NCBI GenBank assembly: GCA_050949885.1
Contig: JBMNGO010000005.1
Location: 310,001-374,000, forward strand
DNA: 64,000 nt
Origin: JBMNGO01 sp050949885
Lineage (GTDB): Bacteria; Bacillota; Syntrophomonadia; Syntrophomonadales; Syntrophomonadaceae
Direction: 5' to 3'
The position numbers and the translations under genes are program-made. The notes below the pieces were generated by a model. It saw only the letters and a list, made by a program, of their open reading frames with translations. It had not been told where the DNA came from and made no database searches. Shown in pieces: positions 1 to 8,037 of the stretch (the first letter of the stretch is position 1; each line of letters begins with the position of its first letter).

Positions 1-566
1 TGTCTATGCAAATGTCTATTGATACTGCAGTTGATGCCTATTGCCATGCTGTGGAAGGATACCTTTCCCCCCGATCCAATCCCCTGTGCGACATTTTGGC
101 CCAAGAAACCCTGGGGATTCTCGGCAAGGAATTAAGAAACATGCGGCTGGGGAAAAAGCTGGAAATAAATAACCGATCCAATATTCAGTATGCTGCTTTA
201 TTGGCAGGTATGGTGATAAGCCATACAAGTACATCGATACCGCATGCCCTGGGTTACTCTTTAACTTATTTCAAAGGTATTCCCCATGGCCGGGCAACGG
301 GTATGATACTTCCGGCTTACATGAAGTTTAACTTAAACTGCAGTTCCCCTAACACCAGGGTTAAAGAAGTGCTGGCTGCTTCTGGAATTCGCGATATCAA
401 TGAGTTTACTTCATTAATAATGGGATTAGTAGGGAAACCTCCTTTGTGTAAGACCAGCGAAAAACGCAAGTTTATTGATATAGCTTTAAAAGCCAAGAAC
501 ATAACCAACAACATTGTGGTGCCGGATAGGAGCGATCTTGAATACATACTCTACAATGCTTTTTAG
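1..566 (+). CDS. Iron-dependent alcohol dehydrogenase, C-terminal part (5' truncated by window edge)
   Basis: Only the C-terminal ~188 residues are present; the reading frame is open to the window edge, so the start lies outside. The visible helical domain carries the group-III alcohol dehydrogenase signatures: DAYCHAVEGY near the start (usual form D-x-x-x-H-x-x-E) and later PHALGY and HGRATGMILP, whose histidines normally bind the catalytic Fe2+. The family reduces aldehydes or ketones with NAD(P)H, or runs in reverse, in the cytoplasm. The substrate cannot be told from this fragment. It ends about 360 bp before dacF and is probably a separate transcription unit. The family is clear; specificity is unknown. 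Confidence 0.85.
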   Translation, partial: SMQMSIDTAVDAYCHAVEGYLSPRSNPLCDILAQETLGILGKELRNMRLGKKLEINNRSNIQYAALLAGMVISHTSTSIPHALGYSLTYFKGIPHGRATGMILPAYMKFNLNCSSPNTRVKEVLAASGIRDINEFTSLIMGLVGKPPLCKTSEKRKFIDIALKAKNITNNIVVPDRSDLEYILYNAF

Positions 567-922
567 GGAGACTCCGTAATAATATTGGGCATATTCCGCC
601 GTCACGTTTTTAGGCTTTATCTTAACCGGTTCCAGCAAGCCTTGCAGTTTAACCTTCCCCTCCCGACACCGCTTTTCATATCAAACCAGTTGTCAGGCTG
701 TGCGAAAAGTTTTCAGTGATGCCGCTGCAGGATTAAGGCTGGTATCTTATATGTTGCCCTCAAACACAGCTTTTGAGTATCTAGAATTTTAACACAGTCT
801 GCCGCTCCCCTAAGCATACTTCCCCCTGACACAATAAGTCTATTATTGGCAGGAATGGCATATTAGCAAAAACGATTAAATATATATAAATAACCAAAAA
901 TGAAAGCTGAGGTGCCAATTAT
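567..922. other. Intergenic region before dacF, possible gene remnant
   Basis: No intact gene is seen. On the minus strand, about 575-685, one frame reads a protein-like stretch (residues such as REGKVKLQGLLEP and AEYAQYYYGVS) without a start codon and with a stop just upstream. It could be a decayed gene fragment, but I cannot assign a family. The right end holds the AT-rich promoter region of dacF. Confidence 0.4.
849..877 (+). promoter_or_regulatory. Candidate sigma-H promoter of the dacF-spoIIA operon
   Basis: GCAGGAATG (849-857) resembles the sigma-H -35 consensus RnAGGAwWW. AACGATT (871-877) resembles the -10 RnnGAAT with one mismatch, at 13-bp spacing. The start codon lies about 45 bp further on behind a GAGGTG ribosome site. 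In Bacillus the spoIIA operon is read by sigma-H, so position and operon agree, but the match is imperfect. Confidence 0.35.
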
Positions 923-2068
923 ATGTTATTGAGGCGAAAAATGGCTGTATGGTTTATCCTGGCCTGTTTTTCAATAATGGTTTTCTCAGTGCCGGTGCAA
1001 GCCGAATCCATAGATGTTTCGGCTAAATCCTATATACTAATGGATGCCGATTCAGGACAGGTTCTGTTGGCCAAGGATGAAAATGCCAGAATGGCTCCGG
1101 CTAGTATGACTAAATTAATGACTTTGATTTTAGCCATGGAGGACCTGGAAGAGGGAAAGGTGGGGCTTAAAGACAGGGTTATTGCCAGCGAAAATGCCTG
1201 GAAAATGGGGGGCTCCCAGATTTACTTGGAACCCGGGGAAGAAATGACTTATGAAGATATGTTGATAGCCATCGCGGTAGGATCGGCCAATGATGCTTGT
1301 GTAGCGGTAGCCGAACACCTGGAAGGAACCCATCAGAATTTTGTAGATAGAATGAATAAAAAGGCTGAAGAGCTAGGTTTAAAAAATACCCATTTTGTTA
1401 ATTCCCATGGATTGTCTGATGTGGGCCATTATACAAGTGCTTATGATATGGCGGTTATAGCCCGCCATGCATTGCAATATCCCAAAATATTAGAATATAC
1501 AGCAATTAAAGAATACGATCTGAGACAGGGAGAATTTAAGCTTTTTAATACCAATAAATTGTTGTGGTGGTACCAAGGAGCTGACGGTTTTAAAACCGGC
1601 TTTACCAATGATGCTCTGTGGTGCCTTACTTCTACGGCCAAAAGAGATGGGTTAAGGCTGATCAGTGTTGTAATGGCTTCTTCGCAGCAACATGGTAATT
1701 TTAGAGATTCTATGACACTATTTAATTATGGATTTGCCAAGTACTCATACAAGACTTTCTATAACCAGGGAACCGTTTGTGGGGAAGTGCGGGTTGGCAA
1801 GGGTATTGAAGATAAGGTGGAAGTAGTTGCTGCAGACAATGCAGGCTGTATTGTGTTAAAAGGAGAAGAGAAAAATCTGTCCAGCCGTATAGAGCTGACC
1901 TCCTATATTGATGCACCGGTTCAAGAAGGGCAAAAACTTGGAGAAATTTTGGTGTTCGACAATGATGAGCTGGTGAAAAAGGTAGATCTGGTATCAGCCC
2001 GTTCAGTCCCGCGAGCCGGCTTCATTCGGGAAATAACAAAAATGATTGCCGAAACTTATCTATTATAA
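923..2068 (+). CDS. dacF: D-alanyl-D-alanine carboxypeptidase DacF (penicillin-binding protein, peptidase S11)
   Basis: Trims the terminal D-Ala from peptidoglycan pentapeptides outside the membrane; in spore formers DacF regulates cortex cross-linking in the forespore. A signal peptide spans about residues 1-28 (ending VPVQA). The three penicillin-binding motifs are visible: S61-MTK (SxxK, Ser61 the acyl nucleophile), S121-AN (SxN) and K224-TG. The ~120-residue C-terminal part fits the PBP5 beta-domain, ending in an amphipathic stretch likely to anchor the protein at the membrane. At 381 aa the length is normal. The ATG has GAGGTG 9 nt upstream. It is first gene of the conserved dacF-spoIIAA-spoIIAB-sigF order. 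Confidence 0.95.
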   Translation: MLLRRKMAVWFILACFSIMVFSVPVQAESIDVSAKSYILMDADSGQVLLAKDENARMAPASMTKLMTLILAMEDLEEGKVGLKDRVIASENAWKMGGSQIYLEPGEEMTYEDMLIAIAVGSANDACVAVAEHLEGTHQNFVDRMNKKAEELGLKNTHFVNSHGLSDVGHYTSAYDMAVIARHALQYPKILEYTAIKEYDLRQGEFKLFNTNKLLWWYQGADGFKTGFTNDALWCLTSTAKRDGLRLISVVMASSQQHGNFRDSMTLFNYGFAKYSYKTFYNQGTVCGEVRVGKGIEDKVEVVAADNAGCIVLKGEEKNLSSRIELTSYIDAPVQEGQKLGEILVFDNDELVKKVDLVSARSVPRAGFIREITKMIAETYLL

Positions 2069-2151
2069 ATGGAATTTAGTGGAAGGAGCTTTCCTTTTCC
2101 TGCCGAACTGTTTATCCAGGTTTAATCTTTCATACAGAGGGAGGTAAAGGA

Positions 2152-2484
2152 GTGCATTTAGATATCAGAACCATAAGAAATACAGTTGTAGTAAGGACCG
2201 AAGGTGAGCTGGATATGTTGGTAGCTGAAAGACTCAGGCAGGAAGTAGACGAAATATTATCCCAAAAAGGGGTGAAAAATTTAATTCTCAACCTGGAGAA
2301 GGTTACGTTTATAGATAGCTCGGGGCTGGGGGTAATAATTGGCCGGTATAAAAAAGTTTCCTCCACCGGTGGCCGTATGTATATCGTGGGCGTACAGCCC
2401 CAGGTTGAGAAAATACTTCAGTTTTCTGGAATTAATCGGCTTATCTCAATTTATAGTAATGAACAGGATATAATTAACCTGTAG
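2152..2484 (+). CDS. spoIIAA: Anti-sigma F factor antagonist SpoIIAA
   Basis: STAS-domain protein (110 aa, family-typical) that frees sigma-F by binding SpoIIAB in the forespore. The segment FIDSSGLGVIIGRYK holds the phosphoacceptor, here Ser57 (Ser58 in B. subtilis): SpoIIAB phosphorylates it and the phosphatase SpoIIE removes the phosphate. The start is GTG at 2152, with GGAGGTAAAGGA immediately upstream; no better in-frame start exists. It lies 83 bp after dacF and 34 bp before spoIIAB, in the conserved operon, so co-transcription is expected. Confidence 0.96.
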   Translation: MHLDIRTIRNTVVVRTEGELDMLVAERLRQEVDEILSQKGVKNLILNLEKVTFIDSSGLGVIIGRYKKVSSTGGRMYIVGVQPQVEKILQFSGINRLISIYSNEQDIINL

Positions 2485-2518
2485 GGGAGGTGATTACCAG
2501 CCTTAAGGCTGGAAAATT

Positions 2519-2965
2519 ATGAAGGTAGTGAATTATGTATCTATCAAGTTTCCTAGTATTGCGGAAAATGTATCATTTGCCCGCTCATGTGTAGCTGCTT
2601 TTGCTTCTCAGCTGGATTGTACTTTAGAGGACATAGAAGAGATTAAGCTGGTGGTATCCGAGGCAGTATCTAACAGCATCATTCATGGTTATGACAATCG
2701 GCCCCAAGAAGAGGTGGAAGTTATTGCATCATTGATGGACAACCAGTCACTGGAGATAATTGTGAGGGATCGGGGTAAAGGTATTGCTGATCTGGAAAAA
2801 GCACTGGAACCTGCCTATTCCACTGATTCCTCCCGAATGGGACTTGGTTTCACTTTTATGAAATCTTTTATGGATGACGTGCAGGTAGTTAGTAAACCCG
2901 GAGAAGGGACCAGCGTATATTTAAGACGCAGTTTTTTAGCTAAAGACAAGGAAGCATATGCTTAA
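2519..2965 (+). CDS. spoIIAB: Anti-sigma F factor / serine kinase SpoIIAB
   Basis: GHKL-family serine kinase that holds sigma-F inactive and phosphorylates SpoIIAA. The N-box is at about residues 48-60 (E48, N52, then IIHGYDN). The G1 box DRGKGI begins at D84, and the G2-like segment SRMGLGFTFMKSF is near 115-127. At 148 aa the length is family-typical. The preceding AGGGGAGGTGATT serves as ribosome site. It overlaps the upstream ATG candidate of sigF by 8 bp, or stops 13 bp before the preferred sigF start, consistent with translational coupling. Confidence 0.96.
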   Translation: MKVVNYVSIKFPSIAENVSFARSCVAAFASQLDCTLEDIEEIKLVVSEAVSNSIIHGYDNRPQEEVEVIASLMDNQSLEIIVRDRGKGIADLEKALEPAYSTDSSRMGLGFTFMKSFMDDVQVVSKPGEGTSVYLRRSFLAKDKEAYA

Positions 2966-2978
2966 GAGGGGGGATAAT

Positions 2979-3710
2979 ATGTCCTCCAACAGTATCTATC
3001 AAGAAAATGAAAGATTGATCGCTCTGGCCCAGCAGGGAGACTTGAGAGCCCGCTCCCAGGTTTATGAAGCCAATATCGGTCTAGTGTATATGGTCTTGGA
3101 GAGATTCAAAAATTCTTCATACGAATACGAAGACCTTTTTCAGGTAGGTTCCATTGGATTATTAAAAGCCATTGACAAGTTTGACTTCAGTTTTAATGTC
3201 AGGTTTTCTACCTATGCGGTTCCCATGATAATTGGAGAGATTAAGAAATTTTTGCGAGATGATGGTATGGTAAAAGTCCAGCGAGGAGTAAAAGAAACCT
3301 ATACCAAAATCCGCTGGGCTCAGGATAAACTGAGGGGAGAAATCGGTAAGGAGCCTAACGTTGGAGAAATAGCCCATTTTTTAGGTATGAATAAAGAAGA
3401 TATTGTGCTGGCTATGGAGGCCTGTCAAGCACCGGCTTATATGCATGATGCTTTACCAGGTGAGGAAAAAGAACATGTTTCCCTTATCGACAAATTGGCT
3501 CATGATGAGGGAAACAATATCATGCTGGAAAAGGTAGCTTTACAGGAAGCATTGAGTAAACTAGATGAGAGGGAAAGAGAGGTAATTGTGAGGAGGTTTT
3601 TCAAAGACGAAACCCAATCTTCCATTGCTGATGACCTGGGAGTATCACAGGTCCAGATTTCCCGCATAGAGAAAGGAGCTATTAATAAGCTAAGGAGTAT
3701 TATGGAATAA
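2979..3710 (+). CDS. sigF: RNA polymerase sigma-F factor (early forespore)
   Basis: Forespore-specific sigma-70 family factor, the target of SpoIIAB. Visible parts are the region-2 core-binding and -10 recognition segment (EYEDLFQVGSIGLLKAIDKF), region 3 and a region-4 helix-turn-helix (QSSIADDLGVSQVQISRIEK) near the C-terminus. I chose ATG 2979 (243 aa) because GAGGGGGG ends 5 nt upstream; an in-frame ATG at 2958 would add seven residues but has no ribosome site. Last gene of the spoIIA operon, followed by a hairpin terminator. Confidence 0.95.
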   Translation: MSSNSIYQENERLIALAQQGDLRARSQVYEANIGLVYMVLERFKNSSYEYEDLFQVGSIGLLKAIDKFDFSFNVRFSTYAVPMIIGEIKKFLRDDGMVKVQRGVKETYTKIRWAQDKLRGEIGKEPNVGEIAHFLGMNKEDIVLAMEACQAPAYMHDALPGEEKEHVSLIDKLAHDEGNNIMLEKVALQEALSKLDEREREVIVRRFFKDETQSSIADDLGVSQVQISRIEKGAINKLRSIME

Positions 3711-3731
3711 AGGGGAACAACCCCTTATTTT
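3710..3731 (+). terminator. Terminator after sigF
   Basis: Inverted repeat AAGGGG / CCCCTT (3710-3715 with 3721-3726), five-base loop, followed by ATTTTT. It starts at the sigF stop codon and closes the operon. Confidence 0.6.
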
Positions 3732-3821
3732 TGCCAACCTGCGTTTAAGCTTTCCGCCCCCCTACGCGTCCATCCTCATATACAGCTTCTTGGTTATAAC
3801 CTGATGACCCAATTAAAATAC

Positions 3822-3850
3822 TTGAAAAAAAACACATAAACAGGTTATTA
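3822..3850 (+). promoter_or_regulatory. Candidate sigma-A promoter of the histidine kinase gene
   Basis: TTGAAA (3822-3827), 17-bp spacer, TTATTA (3845-3850; TATTAT at 18-bp spacing also possible), about 60 bp before the start codon. Region is AT-rich, so chance matches are possible. Confidence 0.3.
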
Positions 3851-3912
3851 TTGTTACACATAGTAATAATTTACAATTTTTTTGGCTTATTTTGGGTAAA
3901 AGGGGGGAAGAT

Positions 3913-5727
3913 ATGGTATTCTTCAATAATATACTATCCAACCGCTGGCCCCGATATCTGTTATTGGGATTGCTGGTCATGATTTGTGGGCTACTGGAGG
4001 TTATTTTTAGTGTTTATCTGCAGATGGAAATACTATATACCCATTTTTTTTATTTACCCATTGTATTAACAGGGATTTGGTTCAATAAAATAGCGGTATT
4101 AATGGCTCTTTTACTGGGGATTCTGCATATGGCCGGTGTTTACTTAAATACCGGCATTTTTCCGATTTTTGCTATTTTACGCTCTCTAATGTTTATTACG
4201 GTAGCTATTTTTGTGGCCTGGTTATCCATTAACTGGGAAAAGGTGGAACGGCGACTGGCTGATATTATCAATTTTTTGCCTGATGCAACCTTTGTTATTA
4301 ATAGAGAAGGAAAGGTGATAACCTGGAACCAGGCAGCCGAGAAAATGACGGGGATTAAGGCCAAAGATATGCTGGGTAAAGGAGATTATGAATATGCTAT
4401 TCCATTCTATGGAAAAAGGCATAAAACACTGGCCGACCAAATATTGGAGGATAGTATAAACATGGAAAAGAACTATTCCGGCAGATCAAAAGGGAATATT
4501 CTTTCTGCAAGTAAATTCTTTCGTCAGGGTATAGGGTGCTCAGGAGCGTTCCTGCATGCGGCAGCTTCGCCCCTTTATGATCCCCAAGGAAATGTAGCAG
4601 GAGCCATTGAGTGTATAAGAGATGCTACTGCCCAGAAGAAGGTTGAAGAAGATTTGCGCTTATCCGAAGAAAAGTTTTCCAAAGCATTTAATTCAGGGCC
4701 CAGCTTGATGACCATCAGTACTCTGGACGATGGACGTTTGTTGGATGTTAACAATAAGACTTGCTCAACTCTCGGTATGAGCCGGGAGGAACTTATTGGC
4801 CAAACTACGCTGGAAATAGGCTTTTGGAAGGACAAGAATCAGCGCGAGGAATATAAACAAATACTATTAAGAGATGGTTCTGTAAAAAATATGGAGTATA
4901 CCCAAAACACCAAAAACGGAAAAAAGCTGATAGGGATACTGTCATCTGAGCTTCTGGACATCCATGGACGGAAATGCGTGATCAGTTCATTAGTTGATAT
5001 TACCGAGCGTGTCAACATGCAGAATGAGTTATTGAGGTTGGACAGGCTGAACCTGATAGGGGAAATAGCAGCCAGTATCGGGCATGAAACCCGTAATCCT
5101 ATGACCACGGTGAGAGGGTTTTTACAAATGCTAAAGGATAGAGACAGTTACTACCGGGATCGTGAGTACTTTGACATCATGATCGAAGAGTTGGATCGGG
5201 CCAATGCCATTATTACCGAATTTCTTTCCCTGGCTAAAAACAAAAAAGTGGATTTGGAATTGCAGAGTCTAAACAGTATTATACTCACTTTGTTCCCTTT
5301 ACTTAATTCTGAAGCCAGAGCTACCGATAAAGAGGTCAGATTAAACTTGCAAGAAATTCCCTATCTATTATTGGATCAAAAAGAGATACGCCAGCTCATT
5401 CTGAATCTGGTAAAAAACGGATTGGATGCTACACCTGCAGGTGGTGCAGTAACCATCGAGACCCAGGCTCACCAAGATATGGCCGTGATGTTGATTAAGG
5501 ATGAGGGTTTGGGGATACCTCTTGAGATCATTGATAAAGTCAGCCAGCCCTTTTTTACCACCAAAGAAAACGGTACAGGTCTGGGGTTATCAGTTTGTTA
5601 CAGTATTGCGGCACGCCATAATGCAATTATCGATATTAAGACAGGTATTAACGGAACCATCATTTCTGTATCTTTTAAAGTGAACAGAATGGGATGTGAT
5701 GCTGCTATTGGCCAAACCTTGGCATAA
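3913..5727 (+). CDS. Orphan membrane PAS-domain sensor histidine kinase
   Basis: 604 aa from ATG 3913 (AAAGGGGGGAAG just upstream; an in-frame TTG at 3892 lacks a ribosome site). Order: four or five hydrophobic segments in residues ~10-110, PAS domain ~120-235, second PAS ~250-365, then a HisKA dimerisation domain with the H-box GHETRNPMTTVRGFLQ (phospho-acceptor His391) and a C-terminal ATPase domain with N-box NLVKNGLDA and G-boxes KDEGLGIP and GTGLGL. The H-box style (HExRNPxTxxRGFLQ) is that of the Bacillus sporulation kinases feeding Spo0F/Spo0A. No response regulator is adjacent. A role in sporulation initiation is inferred from H-box style and its place beside spoIIA; the signal is unknown. 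Confidence 0.85.
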   Translation: MVFFNNILSNRWPRYLLLGLLVMICGLLEVIFSVYLQMEILYTHFFYLPIVLTGIWFNKIAVLMALLLGILHMAGVYLNTGIFPIFAILRSLMFITVAIFVAWLSINWEKVERRLADIINFLPDATFVINREGKVITWNQAAEKMTGIKAKDMLGKGDYEYAIPFYGKRHKTLADQILEDSINMEKNYSGRSKGNILSASKFFRQGIGCSGAFLHAAASPLYDPQGNVAGAIECIRDATAQKKVEEDLRLSEEKFSKAFNSGPSLMTISTLDDGRLLDVNNKTCSTLGMSREELIGQTTLEIGFWKDKNQREEYKQILLRDGSVKNMEYTQNTKNGKKLIGILSSELLDIHGRKCVISSLVDITERVNMQNELLRLDRLNLIGEIAASIGHETRNPMTTVRGFLQMLKDRDSYYRDREYFDIMIEELDRANAIITEFLSLAKNKKVDLELQSLNSIILTLFPLLNSEARATDKEVRLNLQEIPYLLLDQKEIRQLILNLVKNGLDATPAGGAVTIETQAHQDMAVMLIKDEGLGIPLEIIDKVSQPFFTTKENGTGLGLSVCYSIAARHNAIIDIKTGINGTIISVSFKVNRMGCDAAIGQTLA

Positions 5728-5867
5728 GAATGCTGAGTGTCGTGGAAAATTAATCCCTATTAGGGGCAAGGAAAAACAAACCAGATTTTTGGCTCTCCCG
5801 AGATATTTAGAATAAAACATTGTTCAATAGCCAATAATAGAAAAAACAATAAAGGGAGGAAGAAAGA

Positions 5868-6062
5868 TTGCAAGTAAAAGTAGCCGAACTGGTTGGCGAA
5901 TCATCGCGCAGCTGGCAGGAAGCCGTGGAAAATGCAGTTTTTGAAGCTTCCAGAAGTCTAAATAATATTAGTGGGGTAGAAGTCTACAATTGGACTGCCA
6001 ATTGCAAGGACAACAAAATTGTAGAATACAAGGCTAATATCAAAGTGGCCTACGTGGAATAA
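5868..6062 (+). CDS. Dodecin family flavin-binding protein
   Basis: Small 64-aa protein with the dodecin pattern: beta strand, one helix containing SWQEAVENAVFEASRSL, then strands with GVEVYNWTANC and VEYKANIKVAYVE. Dodecins form hollow 12-mers that store or buffer flavins or similar ligands in the cytoplasm; the Trp in the second strand normally stacks on the isoalloxazine. Start is TTG at 5868 with AAAGGGAGGAAG upstream. It stands alone, with its own terminator after it. Confidence 0.85.
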   Translation: MQVKVAELVGESSRSWQEAVENAVFEASRSLNNISGVEVYNWTANCKDNKIVEYKANIKVAYVE

Positions 6063-6084
6063 AATAGCATTATAGTTCTCTCAG

Positions 6085-6110
6085 ACAGCACCATAGGTGC
6101 TGTTTTTCTT
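6085..6110 (+). terminator. Terminator after the dodecin gene
   Basis: Perfect 8-bp stem ACAGCACC / GGTGCTGT with a 3-base loop, followed by TTTTCTT. Confidence 0.75.
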
Positions 6111-6114
6111 GTTT

Positions 6115-6144
6115 GCATATAAAACCCTAAAACAGCCAATAATA
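6115..6144 (+). promoter_or_regulatory. Candidate sigma-G promoter of the spoVA operon
   Basis: GCATA (6115-6119) fits the sigma-G -35 GHATR. AATAATA (6138-6144) fits the -10 CATnnTA with one mismatch, spacer 18. spoVA operons are under sigma-G in Bacillus. Weak point: transcription would begin only a few bases before the ribosome site at 6153. Confidence 0.3.
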
Positions 6145-6158
6145 CTTTACTGAAGGAG

Positions 6159-6632
6159 GTGGCTCAAATAGAGGACTACGAAAATCTTCAGCAGTTAGAC
6201 AAAGAAGAATATGGCAGCCTGGTCAGCCAGGTTAAGCCTAAACCACCTATCATCAAGGACTGTATATGGGCTTTCATTGTGGGGGGATTGATTTGTATGT
6301 TGGGGCAGATTATTATCAACTATTTAATGACTGGTGCCGGAATGAGCAGGACAGATGCTTCTGCCACTACATCAGTGGTGTTGATATTTCTAGCTGCCTT
6401 ATTTACTGGTATTGGAATCTACGATGAACTTGGCAAGAGGGCTGGTGCAGGCTCAATTGTGCCTATTACCGGTTTTGCCAATGCCATTGTGGCTTCTGCC
6501 CTGGAGTATAAACGAGAAGGGTATATCTTTGGGGTTGGAGCCCGAATTTTCAGCGTCGCTGGGCCTACCTTCACCTTTGGATTTACTGTAGCCATGTTAA
6601 TAGGGCTGATAAAAGTTTTTTTATCAAGTTAG
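6159..6632 (+). CDS. spoVAC: Stage V sporulation protein AC (SpoVAC, spore membrane channel subunit)
   Basis: Integral protein of the spore inner membrane. SpoVAC is the proposed mechanosensitive pore of the SpoVA channel that moves dipicolinic acid into the forespore and out at germination. About 157 aa with a short polar N-terminus and hydrophobic segments near residues 35-60, 70-90, 100-120 and 130-155; family-typical motifs are PPIIKDC, GGLICMLGQ and GAGSIVPITGFANA. The start is uncertain: GTG 6159 overlaps the strong AAGGAGG (6153-6159), while the codon at best spacing in frame is ATA at 6168. First gene of the spoVA operon, 13 bp before spoVAD. Confidence 0.93.
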   Translation: MAQIEDYENLQQLDKEEYGSLVSQVKPKPPIIKDCIWAFIVGGLICMLGQIIINYLMTGAGMSRTDASATTSVVLIFLAALFTGIGIYDELGKRAGAGSIVPITGFANAIVASALEYKREGYIFGVGARIFSVAGPTFTFGFTVAMLIGLIKVFLSS

Positions 6633-6645
6633 TTGAGGTGTAAAA

Positions 6646-7656
6646 ATGCCAGGGAACAAAAAAAGAGGGAAAAGTAGCATTGTTTTTTCTGATCCTCCAG
6701 TGATTTCGTCCTGGGCTTCAATAGTCGGACCCAAGGAAGGAGAGGGCCCGTGGGGATCCGACTTTGATCAGAAGCTGCCGGATTACCTTTTTGGGGAGAC
6801 TACCTGGGAGAAAGCTGAATGCAAAATGTTAAGAGAGGCCGTGAGTCTGGCATTAAATAAAAATAGCATCGATCCTATGTATGTAGATGTAATGCTGGCC
6901 GGGGACCTTTTGAATCAGACCATATCATCCAATTATGCTGCCAGGGATCTAAAAATCCCCTATTTAGGCATTTACGGAGCCTGTTCAACAATGGCGGAAG
7001 GATTGCTCATGAGTGCCATGATGGTTGACGGAGGATTTTTCAGCCGAACTGTTGCGGCAACCTGCAGTCATCATCATACAGCTGAAAGACAATTTAGATT
7101 TCCCACTGAACAAGGGGTGCAGCCCAGCCCCAGCAGTCAGTGGACAGCAACTGCAGCCGGAGCCGTAGTAGTGGAAAAAGTGGGAATGGGTCCTAAAATT
7201 ACGGCTGCTACTGTAGGGCAGGTTATAGATATGGGCATGACTGATATGGCTGATATGGGCAGTGCCATGGCTCCTGCAGCAGCAGATACCATCAAAACCC
7301 ATCTGGAAGATCTGGGCCGCTCCACTGAATATTATGACCTGATTGTCACCGGTGACCTGGGAAAAGTGGGAATGGCCCTGGCTGAGCAATTGTTCGTTAA
7401 ATACGGCTTGGCCCCTAAGCCTAATTACAGTGATTGTGGAGTACTCCTATATGATGAAAACCAGGATGTTGATTCCGGGGGGAGCGGCTGTGGCTGTTCA
7501 GCAGCCATGCTATGCGGGCCGTTATTGAAAAAACTTAGGGAGGGAGAGATTAATAAATTGCTTCTGGTAGCTACCGGTGCTTTAATGAGTCCAACTTCGG
7601 TATACCAGGGAGAACATATTCCCACCATCGCTCATGCGGTAGCAATAGAAATGTAA
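6646..7656 (+). CDS. spoVAD: Stage V sporulation protein AD (SpoVAD, dipicolinate-binding)
   Basis: Thiolase-fold protein on the spore inner membrane; B. subtilis SpoVAD binds dipicolinic acid and gates its passage through the SpoVA channel. 336 aa, family length. Typical segments include FGETTWEKAE, VMLAGDLLNQ, GIYGACSTMAEG (Cys113 at the thiolase nucleophile position), CSHHHTAERQFRFP and GGSGCGCSA. It starts at ATG 6646 with TTGAGGTG upstream and is followed 13 bp later by spoVAE. Co-transcription with spoVAC is evident from spacing. Confidence 0.96.
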   Translation: MPGNKKRGKSSIVFSDPPVISSWASIVGPKEGEGPWGSDFDQKLPDYLFGETTWEKAECKMLREAVSLALNKNSIDPMYVDVMLAGDLLNQTISSNYAARDLKIPYLGIYGACSTMAEGLLMSAMMVDGGFFSRTVAATCSHHHTAERQFRFPTEQGVQPSPSSQWTATAAGAVVVEKVGMGPKITAATVGQVIDMGMTDMADMGSAMAPAAADTIKTHLEDLGRSTEYYDLIVTGDLGKVGMALAEQLFVKYGLAPKPNYSDCGVLLYDENQDVDSGGSGCGCSAAMLCGPLLKKLREGEINKLLLVATGALMSPTSVYQGEHIPTIAHAVAIEM

Positions 7657-7669
7657 GGAGGGAATTATT

Positions 7670-8029
7670 TTGGTATCACCTTTAATGGCGTTTCTGGTTG
7701 GTGGAACCCTATGCCTGATTGGCCAAATAATAATGGATCTTACCAAGCCAACAATTACTCCGGGACATATCCTGGTGGGTTATATTTCCATAGGGGCAGT
7801 TTTGAGTGGCCTGGGGCTTTATGGCCCTCTGGTAAAAATCGGCGGGGCTGGTGCCACAGTCCCACTCTCAGGGTTTGGCCATCTGCTGACCCAAGGAACC
7901 ATAGAGGCTGTTGAACAGAATGGATTAATGGGTGCCATCAGCGGCGGGGTTGAAGCCGCTGCAGCCGGTATAACAGCAGCAATTGTTTTTGGTTATGTTG
8001 TGGCAGTGATATTTAATCCCAAGGGTTAA
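7670..8029 (+). CDS. spoVAEb: Stage V sporulation protein AE, membrane subunit (SpoVAEb type)
   Basis: 119-aa membrane protein related to SpoVAC, with hydrophobic segments at about residues 5-25, 35-60 and 85-115 and the shared motif GGAGATVPLSGFGHLL. It is one of the three core parts (C, D, Eb) of the dipicolinate channel found in all SpoVA systems. Start is TTG 7670 with AAGGAGGG 8 nt upstream. It is followed 8 bp later by spoVAEa. Confidence 0.93.
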   Translation: MVSPLMAFLVGGTLCLIGQIIMDLTKPTITPGHILVGYISIGAVLSGLGLYGPLVKIGGAGATVPLSGFGHLLTQGTIEAVEQNGLMGAISGGVEAAAAGITAAIVFGYVVAVIFNPKG

Positions 8030-8037
8030 TTAGAAAA

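Noticed and set aside
3841..3875. Imperfect inverted repeat (ATTATTGTTAC … GTAATAAT) before the kinase gene
   Set aside because: Arms do not match fully and the sequence is A/T-rich, so chance is likely.
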